64,000 bases of DNA from Neochlamydia sp. AcF84 (lineage in GTDB: Bacteria > Chlamydiota > Chlamydiia > Chlamydiales > Parachlamydiaceae). The stretch lies in the NCBI RefSeq assembly GCF_011087585.1, contig NZ_VJOT01000021.1:102532-166531 (forward strand), written 5' to 3'. Positions 9,573 to 19,900 of the stretch are shown piece by piece. Position 1 is the stretch's first letter, and every line of letters starts with the position of its first letter. The position numbers and the translations under genes were made by a program. The notes under the pieces are model-generated. The model had not been told where the DNA came from. It searched no databases and saw nothing but the letters and a program-made list of their open reading frames with translations.

Positions 9573-10364
9573 ATGAAACAAAATTTTAAAAATCAGACAG
9601 TTATAATTACAGGTGCAAGTTCAGGGTTTGGAGCAGCTTTTGCTGAAGCCTTTGCACGTGAGGGAGCTAACTTAATTAATATTGCCAGGCGTAAGGATCG
9701 CTTGCAAGCTCTTGAAACCTCTTTACGAGGAAAATATGGTGTCGACATCCTATCGATAGAATTGGATATTTCAGATGAAAAAGGGGTGGAAGAAAAATTG
9801 GGCCTATTGGCAAAGGATTCTATATTACCGGATGTTCTAATTAACAACGCTGGCATGGTAAGAGGGTTAAATAAAGTATGGGAGACGCCTACGCAGGATT
9901 GGAATGAGATGATTGATATAAATATTAAAGGATTACTCAATGTTAGTGCTCAGATTATTCCTCACATGGTTAAGAAAAATGCTGGGCATATCATCAATGT
10001 AGGCAGTATTTCCAGCCATGATACCTACCATGGAGGAGGGATTTATTGTGCCACTAAATTTGCTGTTAAAGCTATTACGGATACATTAAGGAAAGAGCTG
10101 GTGAATACTCCTCTTCGTGTTTCTATGATTTCTCCTGGGATGGCTGAAACAGAATTTAGCTTGGTTAGATTCGCTGGTGATAAGGATAAAGCTAATGCCG
10201 TTTATGAAAACATTCGACCTTTGACAGCGGAAGATGTGGCCGAGATTGTCCTTTTTATGGCTACGCGCCCTCCTCATGTCAATTTAGCTGATGTAGTAGT
10301 TTATCCTACTCATCAAGCTTCAGTATCGCTTGTTTATCGAGGAGAAGGAAAAGCAAAGAGCTAG
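9573..10364 (+). CDS. SDR-family oxidoreductase, YdfG-like, 263 aa
   Basis: Classical short-chain dehydrogenase: cofactor motif TGASSGFG at residues 13-20, NNAG, a catalytic Ser in the NVGSIS segment and YCATK carrying the Tyr/Lys pair. Overall pattern, including the PGMAETEFSLVRF and ADVVVYPTHQ region, resembles E. coli YdfG, an NADP-dependent 3-hydroxy acid dehydrogenase, so an NADP(H)-dependent reductase of small hydroxy acids or aldehydes is likely. I chose the ATG at 9573, just after AAGGAAGG; an in-frame TTG at 9552 lies upstream of that ribosome-binding site. Single-gene unit; exact substrate unknown. Confidence 0.9.
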   Translation: MKQNFKNQTVIITGASSGFGAAFAEAFAREGANLINIARRKDRLQALETSLRGKYGVDILSIELDISDEKGVEEKLGLLAKDSILPDVLINNAGMVRGLNKVWETPTQDWNEMIDINIKGLLNVSAQIIPHMVKKNAGHIINVGSISSHDTYHGGGIYCATKFAVKAITDTLRKELVNTPLRVSMISPGMAETEFSLVRFAGDKDKANAVYENIRPLTAEDVAEIVLFMATRPPHVNLADVVVYPTHQASVSLVYRGEGKAKS

Positions 10365-10529
10365 GGAAAGAAGTCATTTTTTAAGCTGTAGCTATCAAAA
10401 GGATAGGGTGCTGATGAAGAAAGTTAAACTCTATTTTCCATGGCTTTCATAGGTCTTTTTTATTATTCTTAAAAAATGAGAATAATTTAAAGAATTTTAT
10501 TAAAAAATTATTTGCGAGATTTAAAAAAA

Positions 10530-11303
10530 TTAAAAATAGATCGGCTGGCTAACCATAGCTTGAGGAGCTACGCACATCTCTAAAGCAATTCCATAACTTT
10601 GAAGTTTATCTTTAACCACGCCAAGGGCAGTTTCAGGTGTATTGCATTCGCTAGAAAGATGGGCAAGGTAGACATGTTTCAAATTAGGATGGGCAACTTT
10701 GCTTAATAGCTCAGCGCATGCTTCATTAGAAAGGTGGCCATTCCTGCTTAAAACGCGCTGTTTATACACCATAGGCCGTGAACTGGCATGGACCATAGAA
10801 GGTTGATGATTAGCCTCTACATAAAGGTAATCACAAGCTTGCAATTGATGAAGGACTAACGTGGAAACAAATCCTAAATCTGTACAAAATCCAAGCTTTA
10901 ATCCATCCAGCTTTAAAGTAAATGCTACAGGATCTAGTGTGTCGTGTTGAATATTAAAAGGATGAATTTCAAGGTCGCCAAATTCAAAACTTTCTCCTGT
11001 GGAAAATATTTTGAACTTAGGACATTCATGTAATTGCTCGACAATTCCTTTGGCGGTCTCATGATTGGCAAACACAGGAATACCCATTTTTAAGGCTAAA
11101 ACTTTAAGGCCTTGAATATGATCACTATGTTCGTGGGTAATTAAAATAGCATCTAGCTCTCGAAAGTCTACTCCTATTTCGGCAAGTTTTTCTTTGGTGG
11201 CTCTTGCACTTAAGCCTGCATCAATAAGCAACTTAAGTTGCGGCGTTCCTAAGTAAACGCAGTTGCCTTTCGAGCCCGAAGCTAGAGGACAGAAACCAAT
11301 CAT
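10530..11303 (-). CDS. yycJ: MBL-fold metallo-hydrolase, YycJ/WalJ family
   Basis: 257 residues starting MIGFCPLASGSKGN, the typical opening of the YycJ/WalJ group. The metal-binding motif HEHSDH is at 57-62, with further ligands in the FCTDLGF segment and the AHLSSECN segment near the C-terminus. Members of this group are predicted or shown to be exonuclease-like nucleases, and in Firmicutes they are linked to coordination of cell-wall metabolism and DNA replication. In Chlamydia a yycJ gene lies next to ftsK (from memory CT738-CT739); here ftsK is the next minus-strand gene but one, consistent with that conserved neighbourhood. Confidence 0.9.
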   Translation of the reverse strand: MIGFCPLASGSKGNCVYLGTPQLKLLIDAGLSARATKEKLAEIGVDFRELDAILITHEHSDHIQGLKVLALKMGIPVFANHETAKGIVEQLHECPKFKIFSTGESFEFGDLEIHPFNIQHDTLDPVAFTLKLDGLKLGFCTDLGFVSTLVLHQLQACDYLYVEANHQPSMVHASSRPMVYKQRVLSRNGHLSNEACAELLSKVAHPNLKHVYLAHLSSECNTPETALGVVKDKLQSYGIALEMCVAPQAMVSQPIYF

Positions 11304-11472
11304 TTGTCACATACCTAATCAATATGAGGAACGTTTTATCATATAATCATTTCCTTAGGCAAGTTTTTTAAGGCTAAAGATGAAGAGGTTAGTCTCTAAA
11401 AAAACATAATGTTTAATTTAAATACCAAATATTATACATAGAACTATGCATACATCATAAAGAGGAGACCTC

Positions 11473-11859
11473 ATGGAAACAGCCGTTCAAGTTTTAGAAA
11501 AAATGGAAAATGTATTAGATCAGCTAGTGAGCAATGCCGAGGGTTTAAAAGATTTATCGATGGAGGAATTTTCTGAAGAAGCAGTTACTCCTTTACAACA
11601 AAAGCAAGAACTTTTGGTAGAACAATTAAATGGTTTAGAAGGAAGCTTTGAAGCTTCTGAAAAAGAGGGCCAAGAAGAAGTTTTGGCTAAAATAGGTGAT
11701 CGCATAGCAAAAAAACTCCGTTATTTCCAGCATCTAAATGCTGTATTTGTGGAAAACATTACGGAGGGGAATTTTATGGAGGACTATGCTAAGAGCGATT
11801 TAGAAATGCTCGAGACAGGAGTTCCTCATCGTCGACATGAAAATACTGACGAAGAATAA
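11473..11859 (+). CDS. Small acidic helical hypothetical protein, 128 aa
   Basis: Strong ribosome-binding site AGAGGAGA before the ATG. The product is Glu/Leu-rich and almost entirely helical by pattern, without Cys, signal peptide or membrane helix. Size, acidity and helicity resemble FlgN-like or type III secretion chaperone-like proteins, but no motif fixes this. It lies between yycJ and ftsK on the opposite strand. Probably a genuine gene conserved within the group; function unknown. Confidence 0.7.
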   Translation: METAVQVLEKMENVLDQLVSNAEGLKDLSMEEFSEEAVTPLQQKQELLVEQLNGLEGSFEASEKEGQEEVLAKIGDRIAKKLRYFQHLNAVFVENITEGNFMEDYAKSDLEMLETGVPHRRHENTDEE

Positions 11860-11968
11860 ACTAAAAAATCCAAAACATAAAATTTTAGCTAAAGCGGCTA
11901 TAAAAGTTTAATCCTTGGCTCTTTGCAATGAAGTTAGGGTTGAGAAGAAAGTTTTTTTATTTGATTAT

Positions 11969-14476
11969 TTAAAAATTTTCTTCCTCCTCTAATAAATCAT
12001 CATCTGCTTGCATCCCTTGCTTAGCTGCTAAGATCTTTCTTGGCTTGCTTCCTTCTGCAGGGCTTACAACCCCTTGGGATTCGAGCTGGTCCATTAAGCT
12101 AGCTGCACGGGCGTAGCCAATTTTTAGCTTGCGTTGCAGAAAGGTGGTGGAAGCATTGCCTGTACTGAGCACGATATCTAGGGCCTGATCATATAAGGCA
12201 TCTTGGGGCGCATCCGTCGAAACTATTGACCCACCGGAATCTTCAATAGAGATAGAGCCGATGGTATCAAAGGACTCAATGACATAATGAGGGGGGGCTT
12301 GATCGCAGATATATTTAACAACACTGTGGATATCTTCATCTCGTATAAAAGCCCCTTGAGCTCTTACTAAATGAGAAGTACCTGGAGGAAGAAAGAGCAT
12401 ATCTCCATTTCCTAATAAACTCTCTGCGCCTGTCTCATCCAGGATAATTTGACTATTGATGCGGCTAGCAACCTTAAAAGAAATCCTTGTAGGAAAATTG
12501 GCTTTTATTAATCCCGTAATGACTTCTCGAGAGGGACGCTGGGTGGCTAGGACAAGATGAATACCAATAGCTCGTGCCATCTGAGCAATACGAGCAATAG
12601 GTGTTTCAATGTCGCTACTAGCAACCATCATTAAGTCGGCGAGCTCATCGATAATGCCTACAATATAAGGCATTTTTTCAGGCACTTCGATGTTTAAAGA
12701 ATCTTCAAAGTCTTTATTGATGACACGGTTATTAAAGCTTTCAATGTTTCTTACCCCGGTTTGTTTTAAGATCTCGTAGCGTTTTTCCATTTCTTTTACC
12801 ATCCAGCGCAGCGCAGCGCAAGCACCATGGGGCTCGGTAATCACTGGCGCTAACATGTGAGGAAGGCGAGTATAAGGGGTTAGCTCTACTTTCTTAGGAT
12901 CCACCATGACAAGCTTAATCTCATCTGGTCTAGCATTTAGCACAATGGACATGACAATCGTATTAATACAAACAGATTTGCCTGAACCGGTAGCGCCTGC
13001 GATAATGCAATGAGGCATCTTGGCAAGATCACTCATTACGTAGTCTCCATTGACAGCTTTACCAAGAAGGATAGGAATGTGAAACTTTTTTGTACCCTGC
13101 TGATAGGTGGTTAACATATCTTTAAAGCTGACTTCTTGAGGAGAGGGGTTAGGCACTTCGATGCCGACAGCAGCTTTTCCAGGAATGGGAGCAATGATCC
13201 TAATTGATCTGGCTTCCATATTAAGAGCAATATCATTCTCTAAGGTTTTTATACGTTGAACTTTAACGCCTATAGCGGGATGAACCTCAAATGAGGTGAT
13301 GGTAGGTCCGCAATTAATTTGACCCACTTTAGCTTCAATGCCAAAGCTTAGCAGTGTTTCTTCTAATACTTCAGCTTGCTTTTTTAAATCTTTCTTTAAA
13401 GAAGTTTGGTCAAATTTCTTTGGGTTGGTTAATAAATTAAAAGAGGGGAGATTGTAAGCGGAAAAATCCCCATTATGCACGCGTTGTGCCTTAAGGGCTG
13501 CTTCTCTTTTGTCTAGTTGTTCATTTGCCAATTCTTTCTTTTTCGCCGGGGGAGAAGGCGTTTGCAAAGGCTGTGCTGGTAATTGAAAAGAAAGCTGATC
13601 TTCATTTTTTTCTTTACGGGAGACAGAAGGACGCGCAGTCAAATTAATTTCTGGACGTATAGCCAGCAATTCTGGGGAGGGAGGACGATCCTGGGCTATA
13701 GAGGTATTATCCGAATGGGTGCTTGCCAAAAACCCAGGGATACGCAATTTAACATAGCGCATGAAGTCACTATCTTTTTTAGCTTCCACTTCCACTTTTA
13801 CTTCTTTTTTTTCTAATGGCGCTAAAGCACTCAAAGCATTTGAATTATTTTTGGATAGCTTAGCTTTAAGTTTAGAAAAAAGGCGTGAAATGCTTAAGAT
13901 TAAATTTTGAGGCATAATCTTAAAAATAAAAAACAGGCTGGCTAGTAAAGTACTGGTAAATAAAACCATCACGCCTGAAACCCCTATAAAACGATAGAGG
14001 TTAAAAATAGGTAGATCTTTATAGAGGTAAAATAAAGGGGCACCACCTAGATGATAACGCTGACGTTTTAACCATAAATTAGGATAAAAAAATTGACTGA
14101 GAGTATTGCCTAACAAAGGATAAAGATCTTCGACGACGTTTAAAATCATGCTGGAGGAAAGGATTAGCAAGAAAGTAAAGAAGAGTTTACTACCGATATG
14201 GCGGATGGGTTTATCTATAAGAAGCCTCCAACCTGCCCATGTGCAAAAGCCACATATAATGTAGCTTGATAGTCCAAAAATTCCATGGAAGACCATGCCA
14301 ATACTATAGCCTAATAGCCCCACCCAATGATGCGTGCGTTCATTGTAAGCAAAGCTTACCAAACTTAAAAATATTAAAAACGTAGAAGCAAGAGCAATGA
14401 CTCCATAGATGCTGCTATGCATAGGCACTGGAGGGGCTTTTTCAGAAGCTGCCTTTGCTGCTTTCTTTTTAGCCAT
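11969..14476 (-). CDS. ftsK: DNA translocase FtsK
   Basis: Septum-anchored ATPase that pumps DNA during chromosome segregation. The N-terminal 200 residues carry about four membrane helices, followed by a short Pro/Lys-rich linker, then the alpha/beta motor with Walker A GATGSGKS at about 492-499 and Walker B LVMVDPKKVEL-type region, and a C-terminal winged-helix gamma domain (last 70 residues, TTFLQRKLKIGYARAA) that reads polar DNA sequences. I start at the ATG at 14476, preceded by AAGGGA; an upstream in-frame ATG at 14533 would overlap uppP. Length 835 residues is normal. It follows uppP by only 8 bases, so the two are probably co-transcribed. Confidence 0.96.
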   Translation of the reverse strand: MAKKKAAKAASEKAPPVPMHSSIYGVIALASTFLIFLSLVSFAYNERTHHWVGLLGYSIGMVFHGIFGLSSYIICGFCTWAGWRLLIDKPIRHIGSKLFFTFLLILSSSMILNVVEDLYPLLGNTLSQFFYPNLWLKRQRYHLGGAPLFYLYKDLPIFNLYRFIGVSGVMVLFTSTLLASLFFIFKIMPQNLILSISRLFSKLKAKLSKNNSNALSALAPLEKKEVKVEVEAKKDSDFMRYVKLRIPGFLASTHSDNTSIAQDRPPSPELLAIRPEINLTARPSVSRKEKNEDQLSFQLPAQPLQTPSPPAKKKELANEQLDKREAALKAQRVHNGDFSAYNLPSFNLLTNPKKFDQTSLKKDLKKQAEVLEETLLSFGIEAKVGQINCGPTITSFEVHPAIGVKVQRIKTLENDIALNMEARSIRIIAPIPGKAAVGIEVPNPSPQEVSFKDMLTTYQQGTKKFHIPILLGKAVNGDYVMSDLAKMPHCIIAGATGSGKSVCINTIVMSIVLNARPDEIKLVMVDPKKVELTPYTRLPHMLAPVITEPHGACAALRWMVKEMEKRYEILKQTGVRNIESFNNRVINKDFEDSLNIEVPEKMPYIVGIIDELADLMMVASSDIETPIARIAQMARAIGIHLVLATQRPSREVITGLIKANFPTRISFKVASRINSQIILDETGAESLLGNGDMLFLPPGTSHLVRAQGAFIRDEDIHSVVKYICDQAPPHYVIESFDTIGSISIEDSGGSIVSTDAPQDALYDQALDIVLSTGNASTTFLQRKLKIGYARAASLMDQLESQGVVSPAEGSKPRKILAAKQGMQADDDLLEEEENF

Positions 14477-14484
14477 AAGATCCC

Positions 14485-15279
14485 TTATAAGTTTCTGAAA
14501 AACAGAGTTGTTACCATGCCTACCAACAGGCAATATCCTATAAAATACATAAATAGGCGTTTAGATGCTAGCTTTTGAAGATAATGCAAAGCAATTATTC
14601 CGAATAGGAAGGAAAAGAAAAAGCCTGCTAGATACTGTACCCAAGAGATAGCGGGTAAGATATACTCGTTTCTTTTTAAAATCAGTTGGCCTAATTCGAC
14701 TATAATGCTAGCCATAAGTGTGGGAATAGCTAAAAGAAAGGAAAAAGTGATCGCATGTTCATAGTTCCAACCTAACAAGCGTGCTGCCGAAATAGTAGCT
14801 CCACTGCGGGAAATTCCCGGAAACACAGCCATCGCTTGAAAAAAACCAATCGTTAAGGCCTCTTTCCAAGTATGCTTCGACATCTCTGTAACTGAGGAAG
14901 TGTTTTTACTAAAACGAATTCCTAAATACATAAGAGCAGCTGTAAAAAGAAAAAAATAGCCTAAATATTCGATGTGATCAAAAAAAGCTTTAATGAATTT
15001 AAGAAAAAATACCAAGGGAAAAAGCGGCAGCAAAGCAATAAAAAGAAGGTATAGCACTTTTTTTTCACTTGTTAAAAGTGTTTTAATCTTTTTAAAAAAG
15101 GCAATGAAGAGGGCTAATAATGTCCCCAAATGACAGATAAGATCAAAAGCAATGAGATCTTTGAAATTACGCATGCCTAAAAGGTATTGAGCTAAAATCA
15201 GGTGCCCAGAAGAGCTGACAGGTAAAAATTCGGTAATACCTTGAATGAATCCTAAGAAAATTGCTTCAATTGTTGACAC
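14485..15279 (-). CDS. uppP: Undecaprenyl-diphosphatase UppP (BacA)
   Basis: Integral membrane phosphatase that recycles undecaprenyl pyrophosphate to the monophosphate carrier used for peptidoglycan and other glycans. Signature motifs: GITEFLPVSSSGH near the N-terminus and PGISRSGAT mid-protein, with about eight membrane helices. The open frame extends upstream to 15363, but that extension runs through tRNA-His, so it cannot be real. I place the start at GTG 15279 (VSTIEAIFLG), giving 264 residues, the family norm; no strong ribosome-binding site is visible there. Its presence fits the reduced but functional peptidoglycan pathway of chlamydiae. Confidence 0.93.
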   Translation of the reverse strand: MSTIEAIFLGFIQGITEFLPVSSSGHLILAQYLLGMRNFKDLIAFDLICHLGTLLALFIAFFKKIKTLLTSEKKVLYLLFIALLPLFPLVFFLKFIKAFFDHIEYLGYFFLFTAALMYLGIRFSKNTSSVTEMSKHTWKEALTIGFFQAMAVFPGISRSGATISAARLLGWNYEHAITFSFLLAIPTLMASIIVELGQLILKRNEYILPAISWVQYLAGFFFSFLFGIIALHYLQKLASKRLFMYFIGYCLLVGMVTTLFFRNL

Positions 15280-15304
15280 AGCAGCTATTTGACTTGTAAA
15301 AAAG

Positions 15305-15379
15305 GGCGATCGACGGGATTCGAACCCGCGACATTTGGAACCACAATCCAACGCTCTAACCAACTGAGCTACGATCGCC
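15305..15379 (-). tRNA. tRNA-His (GTG)
   Basis: Complete cloverleaf on the minus strand: acceptor GCGATCG pairs with CGATCGC, the D-arm contains AGCTCAGTTGGTTAGAGC, the anticodon loop TTGTGGT gives GTG, and the T-loop is GTTCGAATC. The extra 5' G (G-1) faces C73, the identity element of tRNA-His. A complete 3' CCA is not encoded. Confidence 0.97.
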
Positions 15380-16163
15380 GCATAACAAACAAGTTATTTA
15401 ACTTAAAATCACTATTTAGGTCAATAGGTTTTTCCATAATTTTTAAGAAATATATTAAGATATAGCTATGGATAGCAGCCACTTTTAGGATCTCTCCTTG
15501 AGGCGTCATAAAAAGAAAGCCAACAACGACGTGGCTTTAAAAAGTTAAAACCCTGCTTTCTTGTAGTGATTGGAGAGGGATGGCTTTAACCCGCTGCTAA
15601 TAAAAGAATAATGGAAATTGATAAACATAGCCAAGGGCTATTGGTTCCATTTGCGGTGGTTCTATCTATATTAATCCTCTCTCCTCTCCAACTTAAGTAG
15701 GCCTAACCCCCAAGGCCCTTAGAGTTTACTGGATTTCCTTTAACCTAAAAAATGCCACTTAAGTAGCTGCCCAATCTTTACAGGAAGGAGGGGCAAGATA
15801 GCTGCTGCTTAAGCAAAGCCATTGTAGCTGAGAAAATGGCCTATCTCTGCAGGAAGAAGAGTGAGCTGGATAACGTTCAAAGAAAGTATTTTTAGGCGAG
15901 GCTTTAGTCCTATTCTGGATGTCAAAATAGGTTAAGCCAATTCTCGGTAATTTTAAAACTAGGGTCTTTGATCTATACCTCTCAATTCAACTCTTGAAAA
16001 GTTTTTCTTGCTTTAAACGTTTATAGGTCCCTTTCTATTTCTTTGCCTATGCCTTGCTTGATAGAGTTACTTTGTGATAACCAAGCCTAGCTTTATCCTC
16101 ACATAAAGCTTGGTTATCAGCTAAAGAGATTTGGAGGGTTTAGGAAAGGTAGACGGATAAATG
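15380..16163. other. Gene-poor region upstream of tRNA-His
   Basis: No intact gene. It contains the decayed LRR remnant described separately; the remainder shows many stops in all frames and no recognisable element. Confidence 0.5.
15729..15872 (-). pseudogene. Remnant of an LRR-repeat gene
   Basis: Read on the minus strand, the segment has clear nucleotide similarity to the 69-base repeats of the LRR gene at 49381-50865: two blocks resembling CTTCCTGCAGAGATAGG and CTTCCTGTAAAGATTGGGC, each followed by sequence like CTTAAGCAGCA, then a block like GTTAAAGGAAATCC that matches the C-terminal cap of that gene. Frames are interrupted by stops and indels. It is the 3' end of a lost LRR paralogue. 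Confidence 0.75.
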
Positions 16164-16550
16164 CTAGACACATGACTTTCGGCAAAAGCCTAATAAAGCA
16201 AAGTCAAGGCTATTTGTGTGCACGAGGGATAAATAAAATTCTCGTGTAGGGTTCATTACAGCTTCACGTAGATGCAAGGGATGTTTAAAGAATAACAGCA
16301 GAGTATGAGGGGAGAAATTCATCAAGGTGTGGATAAATGGCAGGTCAATAGAAATGCTGTAAGCATTACTTATAATCAAATTTGTGAGAATGGCAAATTG
16401 GCAACGTCTAGCAGCAGAAGGGCTTCTTTTTCACTTGAGAAAAAAGGAGGGTAAAAATTTAAGAGGGAAATAAGAAGAAGAAGTAAACCTCCAACTATCA
16501 GCATAGGCAACAAGCTTGTCAAGAGCTTGCCTAAATGCAGCTATCCATGT
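16164..16550 (-). pseudogene. Possible frameshifted membrane-protein-like remnant
   Basis: Two minus-strand open stretches overlap by two bases. The first (about 16550 down to 16376) reads as a strongly hydrophobic membrane-helix-like peptide (LIVGGLLLLLISLLNFYPP) and ends in TGA. The second (16379 down to 16164) continues in another frame with 71 codons and no good start. They could be one gene broken by a frameshift. No family is recognised and chance cannot be excluded. Confidence 0.3.
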
Positions 16551-16985
16551 GAGCCCATCCACCCGGTAAACTTTTTAATTGGTCCATGTATAATATGATT
16601 TAGATAGAAGAGAAGTGGATTTACAATTTTCTTTCCTAGCAAATAAAGAATAAAATGTTGAATGTTTATGAAATAGGCTGTTGATGTATAAATTTTTCCT
16701 CCGAGCTATAAGTGAAAAAAAACCGTGCAAATGGCCAGGAAAGTATTTTACTTAAAAAGTGAGGGGGTTAGTTGAAACAATCAATAAATTGATGGTATAG
16801 AAAATTTAGCCAAATGCCAATTAGAGGGAGAAATTAGCAAAAAAATGAAAAGCTTTCCCTATATCAAGTTTACTAGGGTTTTAGATAGATCAATTAGAAG
16901 GGCTGCATATGAATGATAAATAAGTTTACACATTGCATTAAAAGGCAAATTGGATGCTAAAAATGAATGACAGGCAGGTAAGCTT
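16551..16985. other. Intergenic region before the F-box/TPR pair
   Basis: About 435 AT-rich bases without a convincing gene, tRNA or repeat. It presumably holds the promoter of the downstream gene, but no clear -35/-10 pair stands out. Confidence 0.35.
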
Positions 16986-19900
16986 ATGGGTGCTATAAAT
17001 CTATACCTTAATTTCTCTTCATTCTCGGTTATTAAGGAGAGTCAAAAAAATTCTATCCCTTCTTCTTTAAACAGGATCGAATATGCAAAGATTGGATTAA
17101 AAACCTTTGCAGAATTAAAATTGCAAGATTGGTGTCTAGCAAGTCTTACTTGTAAGCAGTGGAAGCAGCTTACTCAAGAGCCTAGCACATGGAGAGAACT
17201 TTATTCCCAAGCGATAAAGAGGGAGGGTATTAAAGAGCAATTTTCTAGCAACCTTCTTGAGAATGAGGTTTCCAATCACCCTCATGCTAACGCCTTAACT
17301 TTTCGCCCTACAGCAATTTATAAAAATATTTTTCTTCCTATTGTCCCTCTCACTTACATCAAGGAAAAATGCTTAGAAAAAGAGGGCTTTTTATCGAAAG
17401 ATAAAATAGAAGAAGTTGAAAATACTTACGCGCTAATATTAAAAGGTGCTGCTCAAGAAAATAATTCTATCCAGCAAAGCTTTTGCGTTGAAAAGTTAGG
17501 GGATATCTATGCTGCAAAAGAAACCTCTGAAACGCTTCTTCAAGCCGCAGGGCTTTATAATTATGCTTTACGCCTCTGCTCTTCGGGCCAGCAAGAAATC
17601 ATTAGAGAAAAGCTTTTACAAGTTGAAGGTTTGCTTGCCAAGCTTTGCAAGGGAAAATCTTTAGAACCTTCTTTAATGAAAAAACGATTTGTAGACAATC
17701 GTCAAGCCTTGAAAAAGTTTAGAGATATAACAGAAGAGAAAATTTACAACTTGCCTGAAAACCCTTCTCCTCAAGAAATAAAAGCTCTTTATCATGAGAT
17801 TTCTCGAGGGATAAAAGTTTTTTTCAAGTTACTTGTTAACCAGGCCTGTGAGGCTTTAGGACCACCCTCTTGCGAATACGCGATGATAGGCTTTGGCTCC
17901 TTAGCTAGAGAAGAGATGACTCTTTATTCCGATTTAGAATTTGGTATTCTTATAAAAGAGGATACTTTAATAAATAGGGAATATTTTAAGCGTCTAACAA
18001 CTTTAATTCACTTGAAGGTGATTAATTTAGGGGAAACTATCCTCCCTGCTTTAGATATTCCTTGCTTAAAAGAGATTGATTTCTTTGATAGCATAACTCC
18101 AAGGGGTTTTGCCTTTGATGGGGCAGGAGTAATAGGAAAAGGCTGTAAAACCCCTTATGGCAATCGTCAAACATTTGAGCTTATTCAAACCCCTGAAAAG
18201 ATGGCGCAATATATAGCTAAAGATGAAGAGGGCCACTGGTGGCATCAGCAAGAACCTCATCTTCCGCTGGAGCTTGTGACCTACACTCATCTATTAGGTT
18301 CCTTTAAATTAACAGAACAGTACAAACAAGCATTACAAGAAAACCTGGAGACTTGTTATCAAAAAAGCCTTACTCTTCGTCAATACTTAGCTAAGCATCA
18401 TCTGGTTGAAGAAGATATGATGGTTTTCGAACCACGAATAGGAGAGCTAGAGTGTCAGGGTATGCTTTTCAACACCAAACATGACTTTTATCGTTTCCTT
18501 CATCTAGCTTTAGATAGGCTAGCGCTTTTTAATAAAGTGGCAGCTGTGGATACGTATAGTAGGATCGATCAATTAAGCAAGCAAGGGGTCTTGGCTCAGG
18601 AAGCTGCTGAAAAGTTAAAAGATTGGATGCTCACAGCGTTACTAATGCGCCTTAAAACCTATTCCTATTATCAAGCCCAACAGGAAACGATGAATCCTCT
18701 CATTAAGGTTTTTGATATTGACGAATCTACCCTTATACAAAAGCAGCTTGGCTTAGATGGGAAAACATTAGCAAAGATAAAAAAAATCTATCATGTTTTT
18801 ATTCCCTTTTATCAGGCTATGAAAGAGTTTTTATTAGGGAGTGAGGATAGATTAAAATTTTCAATGCTAGATGAAAACTCTCCTCAAATGCAGGGAGATA
18901 TAGCCCTAAGGTTTTTCCAACCCGAGGAAGCTAAAAATTGGTATAGTTTAGCAAGGAATGAAACTTCAGGAAACTCTGATTTATTAAATACTTTGGGAAT
19001 GATTGATGGAATCCAAGGAAATTTCGAGCAGGCGATTGAGCATATCTATCAAGCGCTTGAAATAGACCTCAAGCTTGAGGGGAAAGATAGCCTGCAAGTG
19101 GCAAGAGATTATAATAATTTAGGAGTTTTCTACCAAAACCAGGGGAAACTAGGAAAAGCTGTTAACTATATAAAGCTAGCCCTTAAAATCACTATTAAGC
19201 TGTATGGCAATAATAACTTAAGGGCAGCCAATTGTTACAACAATCTAGGATGCATCTATTTAGAAGAAGGTAACTTGAAAAAGGCAGTTAAGTATATCAA
19301 GCAAGCGCTTGAAATAGACTGCAAGCTTTACGGAAAAAACCATTCTAGCCTAGCTATATACTTTAGCAATCTAGGACGAATCTATCACGAGCAGGGGGAT
19401 TTAGCAAAAGGAGTAAAGCTCATTAAGCGCGCGCTTGATATAGACCTCAAGCTGTATGGAGAGTATCATCCGAATATGAGCAAGAATTATAATATTTTAG
19501 GGTTGATGTATCATGCACAGAAGGATGATGAGCAGGCAGCCAAGTATTTGAAGCAAGCTTTAAAAACCGATCTCAAATTATTAGGAAAAAATCATATAAA
19601 AATAGCTATTCGTTATAATAACCTAGGAAGTATCTATCAAAGCCAAGGTCATTCAAAAGAGGCTTTTAAATGGATCCGCAGGGCTCTTATAATAAGTATT
19701 AAATTATTCGGAGAGAACCACCCTCATGTAGCCACAGGTTACAATAATCTTGGAACAATCTATCGAGAGCAAGGAAATTTTGAGCAGGGCATAGAGAATG
19801 CCATAAAAGCACTGAAAATCCGTATCGAGCTTTTTGGCAATTATCACCCTAGCGTAGCAAGAGTTCACAATAATCTTGGAACGATTTATCAAGAACAAGG

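Noticed and set aside
14477..14533. Upstream ATG for FtsK
   Set aside because: It would overlap uppP and lacks a ribosome-binding site, while the ATG at 14476 has AAGGGA at good spacing.
15280..15363. N-terminal extension of UppP
   Set aside because: It is translation of tRNA-His; the family start is at residue 29 of that frame.
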